Assembly (NCBI GenBank): GCA_018136815.1
Contig: CM030940.1
Span: 4,349,087 to 4,413,086, forward strand
Length of the DNA stretch: 64,000 nucleotides
Reading direction: 5' to 3'
Source: Isochrysis galbana
Lineage: Eukaryota; Haptophyta; Isochrysidales; Isochrysidaceae
The translations under genes were made by a program, and so were the position numbers. Below the pieces are notes generated by a model. It was not told where the DNA came from and did not search any database. It saw only the letters and a list, made by a program, of their open reading frames with translations. The number at the start of each line of letters is the position of its first letter. Position 1 is the stretch's first letter. Positions 44,205 through 53,370 of the stretch are shown here, in pieces.

Positions 44205-47200
44205 TTATGGTGCGGCGCCGCCAGTGGCCTTGTACCCGCCCTGCTTCCACTCCGCAAGGTGCTCGGGCAAGCGGCTGCCTCTCGGGCGCACGAGCTCTAG
44301 GTCGACCAGCTGGGACAGGTCCGGCAGGCTCGTCAGCTGGTCGCACTCGCACACGTTGAGCGCGTACAACTTCGTGCATCCGGCCAGCCCGCCGGGCAGG
44401 GATGCGAGGCTTGTGCAGCCGCACAGGTTCAGCGCGGCCAGTGCCTCGCATCGCCCAATCGTGTCGGGGAGGGACGTCAGCGCTGTGCACCCGGCAAGCT
44501 CCAACTCCTTCAGTTGGGCGCACGTGCCAATCGCCTCCGGGAGCGTGGTGAAGGCGGTGCACTCCTTGGCGCCCAGCAGCTGTAGCGCGGGCGGGAGCTC
44601 GAGCGGGAGCGAAGCCAACGACGAGCAGCCGGCCAGGTACAGCTCTTGGCACGCCTCCATCTTCCCAAGCGAGGGGAGCGACTCGAGGGCGGAGCAGCCG
44701 TTCATCCGCAGCTCGCGGAGAGTCCCCCCGCTGCGCGAGAGGTCGGGCAGGCGCTTGAGCGCCGTGCAGCCGGAGAGTTCGAAGTACGATAGGGAGGGGC
44801 ACTGGGCCAGCGTCTCGGGCAACGAGGCCAGGCTGACGCAGTTCTCGCAGTGGATCTCGCACAGCTCGGAGCAACCGCCGAGCGAGTCTGGCAGCAACTC
44901 GAGCTTCTCGCAGTCGCTGAGCGATACGCGCAGCAGCCGCTTGCACCCGCCGAGCGACGCGGGCAGGGACACGAGCGAGCGAGCGCCGCTGAGCAAGATG
45001 CTGCGCAGGTCCGTGCGCCCCAGGCCGTCGGGCAGGGAGGCTAAGGCGGTGCACCCGCTGGCATCAAGGCTGAGGAGGCTCGCGCACTCGCCGATTGACT
45101 CGTCAATCGCGGTGAGCGATGTGCATTTGCTCAGCGTGAGGTACTCGAGCCGCCTCAGCCCGCCCAGATTGGCGAGCAATGTGAGCGCGCCGCAGCCCTT
45201 GAGGTGCAGGTAGGTGAGCTGCTCGCACACGGGCATCGAGAGGGGCAGGGCGAGGGCGAGGCTGGAGCAGCCTTCGAGATTGAGCGTCGCCAAGCCATGG
45301 CAGCCGGCGAGTGCCTCGCCGAGCGAGCTCAACGAGGTGCAGTCGCGGGCATTTAGGTTCTTCAGCGCCATCGAGTCGCGCAGCCCGTCGGGCAGCGCGG
45401 CCAGCGACGCGCACTGCGTCAGGTTGAGCTCCTCGAGTCCCGCGCAGCCCTCGAACCCCTCCATGCTCGAGAGCGCCTTGCACTGCTGCAGCCGCAAGCG
45501 CTTAAGCTTTGCCAAACCCGCAACCTCGCTGCCGAGCGAGGTGAGGGCGTCGCAGCTGTTGAGCGCCAGCTCGCTCAGCTGGGCGCAGCCGCGAAGGTCG
45601 GGCAGCGCCCTCAGCGCCCTGCACTGGCTCAGGTTGAGCGACTCTAGAGCGGAGCAGAGGCCCATGTCGGCCGGCAACGAGACGAGCGCGCTGCAGCTGC
45701 CAAGACTCAGCGTCTGCAGCGCGGAGCAGCCGGAGAGGCCACCCTCGGGGAGGCTGGTCAGCGACGTGCAGCCGGTCAGATGCAGCTTGCTAAGCCGCTT
45801 GCAGCGGCCTATGCCGGCGCCGAGCGATGAGAGCGAGGTGCAGCCGCCGAGCTCGAGCACTTCGAGGGCGTCGCACGCCCCAATCTCGTTGGGCACCTCC
45901 GTGAGCGATGTGGCGCCCCGCAGATCGAGGCGCTCCAGCTTGCTGCAGCCACCGATGTGCGCGATGGACGTGAGCGACGAGCAGACGCGCAGGCTGAGGA
46001 GCCGCAGGGCCTTGAGGCGGCCGAACGAGCGCGGCAGCGATGCCAGGGCCCTGCAACCCGCGAGGTCGAGCTCCTCGAGAGCCTCGCATCCACCCAAGCC
46101 GTCGCCCAGACTGACGAGCGCCTCGCACTCCTCCATCCGGAGGTGCGCGAGCGCCTTGGAGTGGCGTATCGAGTCGGGCAGCGCGGCGAGCAGTGCCGAC
46201 TTGCTCAAGTCGAGGCGTGACGGGTGGGCGCCCGCGCCCGACGTGACCGTCTTGATCCACAGCGTTTCGTCGAGCGCTCGCTTAAAGTTGTTGTCGTCGG
46301 TGAACCACTTGGGGCCTCGAGCGAGCGCGACTCCCACCTCAACGAGGCCACGCGCGAGCTCGCCGCGCGCGCCGCACTCGGTGGGCGTCCACGGCGGCGG
46401 GACCGCCTCGTAGTCGGCGCGCACCTCAGGCCCCTTGCCGTCGGCCGACGGTGGCTCGTCGGGCAGCTTGGTGTACTCTTCCTCGGAGAGCGAGTACCCG
46501 CGTCGGCGGTGCCGATACCGTGTGCCCGTGAGGGGCTTGTTGCTCCTCCGGCAGACGATGGGCTGGCCGCCGACCGCGAAGTGCGCCTCGGACGTCGCCT
46601 GGAGCGCGCCTCGCACCTCGAGTCGCATGGAGGCGCCCACGTCAAGAAGAAGCTTGCGCCGCTTGCTAACGACCTGCTCGAGCGTGATGGCGGCCGGTAC
46701 GTCGAGCCGCGCGTGGACCACGAGCGTCGATCCGTCGACGCGCGTGGCGAGCGCGTCCAGCGCGAGCAGCGGGGGGAAGAGAATCTCGCGCTCGTGCGGA
46801 TACTGCGAGAGCCACGCCAGGTCGGCGCCACGGTCGACCATCCCCATGCGCATCTCGAAGACGGTCGACGCGTGCCCAGCCGCATAGTGCACCGCCTGCG
46901 CGCGGTCGACCGTCGTCGATGAGAATCCAAACTCCACGCCGCCCGCGAATCCCTCCTCCGGATCGGCCTCAAAGAAGGCCTGGGGCAGGGTGGCGCCGCG
47001 GAAGCCACGGTAGACGGTCGAGACGGAGGTCAGCCGGCCCAGCTTGGCGACGCACGAGTTGATGGCGTGGATCGTGGTGGTGTACCGGTTGTGGAACTCC
47101 CACACTCGCCGACCGGCGCCGCTGCCCGCCGCGTCTGCGTGCAGCACGAAGCGCCCGAGCGCGAGCGCCTCAGCGCGCTGCTGCGGAAACGGCACGGGCT

Positions 47201-48338
47201 CATCCGCGCCGTACGCCGTGCGGCCGGCGGAGAAGAAGCGGAGCACCGCGTTGTACTTCTCGTACATCGGGCCGGTGTACAGCCGGCCGGCGATGAGCTC
47301 GTCGAGCTCCAGCGCCGCGTGCCCGCGCTCGCGCAGCCGCGCGTTGACCGCGTGCTCCATCCGCTCCTCCATCTCGTCGAGCGGCACCGGCCGGCGGCAC
47401 CACTCAGGGTGGCGCGTGCGGAAGTCGCCGCCGCGCTCGACGTAGGCGCCGGTGGCGGTGGGGCGCACGACGAAGGACCACTCGGCTGAAGGCGTCGCGC
47501 CGGTGATCCCGTTGCTCGTCGCAAATGGCACGGCGCTGTCAGCGCTGGACTCGTGCTCGTGCGCCATCGCCTCACGCACCGAGCCGCCCAGCAGCGTTGG
47601 CGGGCCGATCAGCCCCTCCAGCCCGTCGTGAAAGGCGGGCAGCCCACCGAATGCCATCTGGAATGTGCCACCATCGGAGGCGAACTTGGCGCTCAGCTCG
47701 AGTCCGGTCGCCGCCTCCTGCCGACGGAGCGACTGCACCCCATCCCAGACGGCGGGCGCGAGCGCGCCGAGCCCTGCACGGCCGAGGCGGTGCTCGAGCT
47801 GCTCGAGCGTCAGCGCGCGCACGTAACTGTATTGCTCGCTCTCGCCCTCGGGTGGCGCGAGCGCGGCGGCGACCTTCTCGTGCAGCTCGAGCGAGCGGAG
47901 CCAGCCCGACAAGTGCCACCGTGTCGCTTGCGCAGGCGCGGGAGGCGAAAGCGAGGAGTGTCCAGGCGTGTCGCTCCCTCGTTGCCTACCCGAGGCTCCT
48001 GCTGCTTCCACCTGCCGGCTGCCCCACGGCCCACAGAGGTTTGGGGGGGCGTGGCCAGCGGAAGTCTCGGTGGAAGGGGAAGTGGGAGGGGCAGGGGAAG
48101 GGGAAGGGGAAGAGGACAGGGAAGGGGCAGGGGCAGGGGAAGGGGAAGAGGAAAGGGAAGGGGAAGGGGAAAGAGAGGGAAGACTTCCCATCCTCCTGTC
48201 TGCCTGCTGCAGGAGCTCGCAGAGTGAGGAGATGGGGTCAGGCGGTCGAGAGCGAAGTACTACTTGGAGCGCTGAGCGCAGCCGATCCTCCAGACGGTGG
48301 GAGAGGGCGTACTCGTGAGAGGCGGACAGGGACATCAT
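44205..48338 (-). CDS. DPY30-SAM-ADP-ribosyltransferase-LRR protein
   Basis: The start is put at the ATG at 48338, because upstream in-frame sequence is only (GA)n translation. The product is 1377 residues. Residues 15-45: DPY-30/RII-alpha docking helix pair (LRSALQVVLRSRPPDPISSL). About 140-205: SAM-like domain (LSGWLRSLELHEKV ... LTLEQLEHRLGRAGLGAL). About 330-545: arginine-type ADP-ribosyltransferase with the R-S-E triad as STVYRGFRG, FGFSSTTVDRAQAVHYA and HEREILFPP (ExE). About 700-1350: 27 or so leucine-rich repeats of about 24 residues, of the type CxALxxLxLxGCxxLxxLP. The protein could ADP-ribosylate a target bound by the LRR array, tethered via the DPY-30 motif to ciliary or nuclear scaffolds; that is inference. 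A Ser/Pro stretch at residues 50-90 may be an unspliced intron. The stop TAA at 44205 follows GGAAP. Confidence 0.85.
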   Translation of the reverse strand: MMSLSASHEYALSHRLEDRLRSALQVVLRSRPPDPISSLCELLQQADRRMGSLPSLSPSPSLSSSPSPAPAPSLSSSPSPSPAPPTSPSTETSAGHAPPNLCGPWGSRQVEAAGASGRQRGSDTPGHSSLSPPAPAQATRWHLSGWLRSLELHEKVAAALAPPEGESEQYSYVRALTLEQLEHRLGRAGLGALAPAVWDGVQSLRRQEAATGLELSAKFASDGGTFQMAFGGLPAFHDGLEGLIGPPTLLGGSVREAMAHEHESSADSAVPFATSNGITGATPSAEWSFVVRPTATGAYVERGGDFRTRHPEWCRRPVPLDEMEERMEHAVNARLRERGHAALELDELIAGRLYTGPMYEKYNAVLRFFSAGRTAYGADEPVPFPQQRAEALALGRFVLHADAAGSGAGRRVWEFHNRYTTTIHAINSCVAKLGRLTSVSTVYRGFRGATLPQAFFEADPEEGFAGGVEFGFSSTTVDRAQAVHYAAGHASTVFEMRMGMVDRGADLAWLSQYPHEREILFPPLLALDALATRVDGSTLVVHARLDVPAAITLEQVVSKRRKLLLDVGASMRLEVRGALQATSEAHFAVGGQPIVCRRSNKPLTGTRYRHRRRGYSLSEEEYTKLPDEPPSADGKGPEVRADYEAVPPPWTPTECGARGELARGLVEVGVALARGPKWFTDDNNFKRALDETLWIKTVTSGAGAHPSRLDLSKSALLAALPDSIRHSKALAHLRMEECEALVSLGDGLGGCEALEELDLAGCRALASLPRSFGRLKALRLLSLRVCSSLTSIAHIGGCSKLERLDLRGATSLTEVPNEIGACDALEVLELGGCTSLSSLGAGIGRCKRLSKLHLTGCTSLTSLPEGGLSGCSALQTLSLGSCSALVSLPADMGLCSALESLNLSQCRALRALPDLRGCAQLSELALNSCDALTSLGSEVAGLAKLKRLRLQQCKALSSMEGFEGCAGLEELNLTQCASLAALPDGLRDSMALKNLNARDCTSLSSLGEALAGCHGLATLNLEGCSSLALALPLSMPVCEQLTYLHLKGCGALTLLANLGGLRRLEYLTLSKCTSLTAIDESIGECASLLSLDASGCTALASLPDGLGRTDLRSILLSGARSLVSLPASLGGCKRLLRVSLSDCEKLELLPDSLGGCSELCEIHCENCVSLASLPETLAQCPSLSYFELSGCTALKRLPDLSRSGGTLRELRMNGCSALESLPSLGKMEACQELYLAGCSSLASLPLELPPALQLLGAKECTAFTTLPEAIGTCAQLKELELAGCTALTSLPDTIGRCEALAALNLCGCTSLASLPGGLAGCTKLYALNVCECDQLTSLPDLSQLVDLELVRPRGSRLPEHLAEWKQGGYKATGGAAP

Positions 48339-48344
48339 CAGGGG

Positions 48345-48363
48345 CCTCCCTCCCTCCCTCCCT

Positions 48364-48438
<75 letters not shown>

Positions 48439-48960
48439 CCCCCCCCCCCCTCTCTTTTCTCTCTTTTCTCCCTCTCTCTCTTCTCTCTTCTCCCTTTCCT
48501 CTCTCTCTTCTCCCTCTCCCCTCTTCTCCCTCTCCCTGGTTTGTTTTCTCTCTCTTCTCCTTTCTTCTCTCTCCCCGCTCCTCCTCCCTCCCTCTCTCTT
48601 CTCTCCCTTTGCTGTATCATCTTTCTTTTCTCTCTTCACTCCCTCTCTCCCTTTTCCCCCTCTTCATCTCCCGACGTCTCTCTCTTCTTCTGCTTTCTCC
48701 TCCCCGTCCTTCCCTCTCCCTTCTCTCTCTCTCCTTTTTCTCATCGCTTCTTCTCCTTCTCCTTTTATTTTTTGTATTTTCTCACCGTTCCTGGACTCTT
48801 TTCCAATTATCACCTCTCAATCATCATCTCTCTCTCCCTCCCTCCCTCGTCCTCCCTCTCTTTCTATCCTCCCCCCGCCCCCCCCTCTTCTATTCCTCGT
48901 ACCCCGTCTTATATATCTCCTCCCATTCCCGTCCTCTGCAATCAAGAAGACCAGACTACA
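48345..48960. repeat. CT microsatellite upstream of the LRR gene
   Basis: (CT)n with CCCTCC starting a few bases from the start codon, then mixed TCTTCT/CTCCC tracts to about 48900. Serine/leucine- or Arg/Glu-only frames through it are artefacts. It may hold the promoter or 5' UTR of the minus-strand gene. Confidence 0.75.
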
Positions 48961-49330
48961 ATTTGGTACACTGTTCTCTCTCCTCTCCTATCTCCCTTCC
49001 TTTCGACGGCGGGCGCGCGCCGAGCACAGTGGCAATCAGCAAATAATAGGACCAAAAATAAATACAATTGGTCTTCAATGGGGAAAAACGGGTGGCTCAG
49101 ACCTCAGAGGGGATGAGGGGGTGTCTGAATACAGCTATATATAGGCTATATTCAGGAGGATATGCGGATTGCTAGTAGAGCATAGTAGATGTGACACGTG
49201 CAGCATCATCAATCATCAGCACAGAACGCATAGACGCAGAGGGCATAGGGCATAGGGTTATTGTCTGTATGCTGGAGTATGGGTCTGGGTCTGGGTCTGG
49301 TTCCAACCTAGGGATAGGGAGCGCGAGTAG
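48961..49330. other. No gene seen
   Basis: AT-richer intergenic sequence with GGGTCTGGGTCTGGGTCTGG at about 49282; nothing coding is supported. Confidence 0.4.
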
Positions 49331-50340
49331 ATAGTAGATGGGTGTGTCGGAGCGAAGCTCGTTTCCTCTTTGGAAACGAGCTCCGGAGGCGCACCGGCGG
49401 CTAGCGCGGCGCACGGCTCATCCGAGGAGCCCGGAACGGGCTCATCGGGAGAACGGGGAGGGCAAAGGACGGGCATGTGAAATGGACGGGAGGGTGGCTC
49501 GGAACGCGAATCGGAGGGACGGAGGACGTAGAAAAGGGCGCGGCGAGCAGATACCGCTTGACTGGGACTCGTAGGGACTCGTAGACTCAAAAGGATGTCT
49601 CGGAAGACTCGGGGCTTGGGGGTACTCAGGGGGCTGCAGGCTGCAGGTCACCAACAGGCGATCCAGTGGGCAAAAACACACAAATCAACACTCTGCACTC
49701 AAACACTCACAGTAACGGGCCGGAAATATACGTTAAACGAATCCCCTCTGATGAGCAGAACCAGGAGCGCGCATTAGAAAAAAAGGAGAGAGAGAGAGAG
49801 AACGAGGACTCGAGGGTCAAAACACAATTCGGACATCGGACTCCGGCTCGGACTACAGAATAAAATCCAGTGCCCTCGCGAGTCCACCTCGAGTCTCGCG
49901 GGGCAGCGCCGAAGGACGCTGAAGGACGCGCTGTGGGACGGCGCTGAAGGACGCTGAAGGACGCTGAAGGACGCTGAAAGACGCTGAAGGACGCGCTGCG
50001 GGACACCGCTGAAGGACACCGCTGAAGGACGCGGAAGGGCGCTGAGAGACGCTGGGAGACGCTGAGGAACGCTGGGGAAGGCTGAGGGACGCGCTGGGGG
50101 AATTTCGCGCGCTGGGGATGAGGGAAGAGAGAAGAGAACACGGCGTCTCAACGCGCGGACGCGGAAGAGAACCGCCGTCTTGGCGCGCGGAGGGGGGGGA
50201 AGCGGCGGAGGGGGGAAGGAAATCTGCGGAGGGGGGGGGAAGGACCGCCGTCTCGGCGTCTCGGCGCGCGGACCCCCTCTCTCCCCCTCCCCCCCCCCCC
50301 CCTCCCTGCCCTTCCCCCTCTCTCCCGCTCCGCTCACACC
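49331..50340 (-). mobile_element. Third relic of the methyltransferase-bearing retrotransposon family (gag start and leader)
   Basis: From an ATG at 49476 the minus strand reads MPVLCPPRSPDEPV, then CAALAAGAPPELVSKEE, matching MPVVTPEESS and SALAAGAPSQAISKSE of the element at 1-9495. The upstream side has the same kind of leader: AAACACTCAC, ACGTTAA, a (GA)n tract and G-rich runs. Only the gag start and leader remain, so it is a broken copy. Confidence 0.55.
49918..50090. repeat. Tandem repeat of GCTGAAGGAC (about 10 bp)
   Basis: GCTGAAGGAC / GCTGAAAGAC / CGCTGGGAGAC variants occur more than ten times, partly in steps of 11-12 bases, inside the retroelement leader relic. Confidence 0.8.
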
Positions 50341-50399
50341 GGCCTTTTTTGGATAAAGAAATAGAGAGAGGCTGCTCTCTTACCTGCTAACATCGCTAT

Positions 50400-51113
50400 A
50401 ATTACTATGAGAGCATAAGAGCATGCGCGGTAGTACCGCGGTAGGTATACAGTCGGTCGGGGCCCGGGTGACGATGCGCACGTGCGCGCGCGCGCGCGCC
50501 GCGGCGGGCAAAATTCAGCATTCAACATCATAGTACCTATGGTGATTGGTCTGGCATACCGGCATACCTACAATAAGGTGACTACCTATGTACTACGGAG
50601 GTACATAGGTATTGACCCTACCTATACCTATGGCATAATACCTCCCTAGGTACCTATGAGACAACTTAGTGGCCAGAGGCCAACATACGCATCTGCATCT
50701 CGCGCCGTGTACGTTTGAAGTTTGAAGCGGCGCGCCTTGGGTCTTGGGTTGTAGCGTTGTAGCCCTCAAATGCGGCATTTGCGATGTGTTTGGCCGCCGG
50801 CCAAATACGTATTTGCCGGCCCCAGCACCGTATTTCCCATCTAGGGGATCTACCCTTTCTCCTTCCGTTCTACGATCCAGCTCCGTGCGCAGTGTTAGAT
50901 GTTAGACAAGCCGAGAGGGACGACCTCTCTCGACTCTCTCGGGGCACGAGAGCTATTTTGGGCGCCAGTACCGGGGGGGGGGGCGGGGGGCGGAGTGGGC
51001 CGCGGGATGCGATGGCGCGGGTGGCCGCTCTCCCTCCCTCTCTCTCTCCCCCCCTGTTTCTCTCTCTCCCTCCCTCCTCTGCTGGGCGTGTGGGGTGGGC
51101 GTGTGGTGGTGTG
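50400..51113. other. No gene seen
   Basis: A (CG)n run at about 50485-50500, TACCTA-type short repeats at 50530-50660, and CT/G-run microsatellites at 50970-51113 next to the assembly gap. Confidence 0.4.
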
Positions 51114-51213
51114 NNNNNNNNNNNNNNNNNNNNNNNNNNNNNNNNNNNNNNNNNNNNNNNNNNNNNNNNNNNNNNNNNNNNNNNNNNNNNNNNNNNNNNN
51201 NNNNNNNNNNNNN
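51114..51213. other. Assembly gap (100 N)
   Basis: Exactly 100 N between a G-rich/CT-rich microsatellite and repeat-derived coding sequence; probably a fixed-size scaffold gap of unknown true length. Confidence 0.98.
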
Positions 51214-51312
51214 ACCCGTTTTCACCGAAGACAACAACAAAGGGAAACTCACGCTGGGAGACAACCTCAGACTCGTGGCGCACGCGCTAGACATCACCAA
51301 CAGACTGGCCTA
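51214..51312 (+). mobile_element. C-terminal end of a repeat-element ORF, cut by the gap
   Basis: Reads FTEDNNKGKLTLGDNLRLV, then AHALDITNRLA and a stop, followed by an A-rich stretch (CCTAAAAAAAACAAAACCC). An A-rich tail right after a stop suits a LINE 3' end. The body is lost in the gap. Confidence 0.35.
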
Positions 51313-51502
51313 AAAAAAACAAAACCCGACAAACACGAGAAAACACCGAGAAAAGACAACCGACGGTACCCTAGATGACGCACAAAACCCAGTAAACTGT
51401 CCACAAAAACGACCCGGCCACTTAGCGGAACAGGAGGAGGAGGGAGGTGGGATCTCACCGCAAAGGACCGGGACAGCCCGCCATATCCATATCCAACCAC
51501 CC

Positions 51503-51560
51503 CGCACGACCCGGGCCCCTTAGTAGTGCACGAGCGGAGGCGAGTAGGGAAAACTAAAGT
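51503..51560. repeat. Short copy of the 43612/56088 repeat
   Basis: CGACCCGGGCCCCTTAGTAG, then TGCACGAG. Only the first part of the repeat is present; it lies in the probable promoter of the AP endonuclease gene. Confidence 0.55.
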
Positions 51561-51662
51561 GCTTGTACGCTCTACTTGGAGCAGATTCTTTCTCAGAAGA
51601 GTTCATTCGCGCGTCGACTTTTGGCGCGAAGCCGATAGCTCGGGAGGGAGGCGCGGCGCAGG

Positions 51663-52921
51663 ATGGCGCCCAAGAAGAAGAAGTGGGCGGCGGCCGAGGC
51701 GGCACGCGAGAGCGCTGAAGCTAGCAAGAAGCAGAAGACTGCCCCTAAGGAGGACAAACCCGCCAAGACACCTGCGCTCAAGGTGCCTGAGGGCCCCATC
51801 CAGAGATCAGAGACGCCGAGGACGAAGGCTGCTGCGGGTTGCGTGTCTGCTCTGCACTGGAATGTAGGAGGTCTGAACAGCGTCCTGACTAAGCCGGATA
51901 AAACTGAGCTCCTAAGGCGACTTGTAGCTGAGGAGAAGCCGACGTTGATCTCTTTCTCCGAGCACAAGCTGTCCGCAGAGAAGCTTGACATGGGTGCCAA
52001 GGCTCTCGCTGCAGAGCTTCCGGGCTACACATCTGCTCACTGGGCGGTATGCACAGTAAAGAAGGGTTATTCCGGCGTCGCGGTCTTCGTTAGAGATGGC
52101 GAGGAGGTCCTAAGCGTTCGGCTGGACGACGTATGCGACCTGCACGAAGGCCGTTCCATATCCATAGAGCTTAAAGACATGTGGGTGGTTTCCGTATATG
52201 TTCCTAACTCTGGCCAAAATTTGGACAGGCTCAATTACCGTATAGACACGTGGGATCCAGCGCTGGCTGCGCATGCCGCATCGCTCGAAGCCTCGGGGAA
52301 GCCCATTGTGCTGATCGGTGATATGAATGTTGCACCTCTTGATGCCGACATTTGGAACTACATGGCGAAGCATATCCCCAAATCGGCAGGCACAACGCCA
52401 CAAGAGCGCGCTTCATTTGCTAGACTGGTCGGGGAGCCTTTTGGTGAGGATGGTGTGGTGCCCGAGCCGTACGACACAACCCTAGTCGATGCCTTTCGTC
52501 ACTTGCACCCAGAAGCAAGGGGTAAGTCGCCGGGATTTGGGGCTCGCGGACCTCTTGAACAGTGCTTGTGGTGATAGGGGGGCGATAACTTGTGGAAGCC
52601 TCAGCCCACCAGCCATGCTGCTGGGTGATGGACTCCGAGATGGTTTCGACCCGTCGGTCCTTGATAACCGGCTGTGCCTGCTCTTGCACCCTGAAACTCT
52701 CATATTCCAACCCTCATGTAGGAGTCTTCTCGTATTGGTCAGTGCGAGCGGGGTCAAGCCCAGGTGGCTCCAACAAGGGCCTGCGATTAGACCACGCGCT
52801 CGTTTCCAAGTCGATCGCCAACGGCGGCAGCAAGCTCACCGTGCACGATTGCCAAATCTTGCACGAGTACGCACCGAAAGGAGACCACTGTCCGATCATG
52901 GTGAGCTTGAGAAGGGGTTGA
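51663..52921 (+). CDS. AP endonuclease, exonuclease III / APE1 family
   Basis: Base-excision-repair enzyme cutting DNA 5' to abasic sites. Two exons, 51663-52521 and 52722-52921, join in phase 1 (GTAAGT donor, GTAG acceptor, 200-nt intron) to give 352 residues. Conserved sites, with APE1 equivalents: WNVGGLNS (N68), SFSEHKL (E96 of the LQETK motif, here SEHK), YVPNSG (Y171), GDMNVAP (D210, N212), GLRLDH (D283), GDHCPI (D308, H309). All catalytic residues are present. PQERASFARLV and FSYWSVRAG are further family blocks. The N-terminus is Lys-rich (PKKKKW, KKQK), fitting nuclear targeting. Start: first ATG after a GC-rich 5' region with a good purine context (GCAGGATGG). Single-copy-looking and intact. 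Confidence 0.93.
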
Positions 52922-52959
52922 AGTGGATGGATGGGGTTGGGGCGATGAGGGCGAAGGAG

Positions 52960-53370
52960 CTACCGACTTGATAATGGATTACTCAGCACAAGGAGCGGCG
53001 AATGCTGTGGGTTTTTTTTTAGGGAGGTATAGCAGTGTCTACATTTGGCGACTAAATTAACTTTCTTTAACAATTGAAAAGAGAGGGTCATGGAGCCCAC
53101 GCATTGAAAAGAGAGGGTCATGGAGCCCGCGCCGCTCCCCGCTCCCCTCCCCTCTCGTCGCCCCCGCCGTTGCCGTTGCTCCGGCCAATCGGCCCATGGC
53201 CAAGGCCGCGGTGGGTTTGAGCTACCGAGTTGATAATGCATTACTCAGCACAAGGAGCGCCGGATGTGGTTTTTTTCCAGGGAGGTATAGCAGTGTCTAC
53301 ATTTGGCGACTAAATTAACTACTACCTTTATCTTTAAAAATTGAAAAGAAAGAAGATAGTCATGGAGCGC
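52960..53370. repeat. Tandem segmental duplication of about 256 bp
   Basis: AGCTACCGACTTGATAATGG...GGAGGTATAGCAGTGTCTAC...GCGACTAAATTAACT begins near 52962 and again near 53218. Each copy leads into a start of the 53.3-55.1 kb element (TCATGGAGC.CGCGCCG). The two copies differ at several bases and by small indels. Confidence 0.75.

Noticed and set aside
43642-45054. Long minus-strand frame overlapping the LRR gene
   Set aside because: It is an off-frame translation of the LRR repeats and GC-rich flank; the LRR frame has the conserved motifs.
44191-47445. Long plus-strand frames opposite the LRR gene
   Set aside because: Antisense shadows of a GC-rich coding region; Ser/Arg-rich without motifs.
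48238-49144. Ser/Leu/Pro or Arg/Glu-only frames
   Set aside because: Direct translation of CT/GA microsatellites.
49918-50090. Repeat array as a functional minisatellite gene
   Set aside because: Short imperfect 10-12 bp repeats inside a retroelement leader; no coding or structural support.
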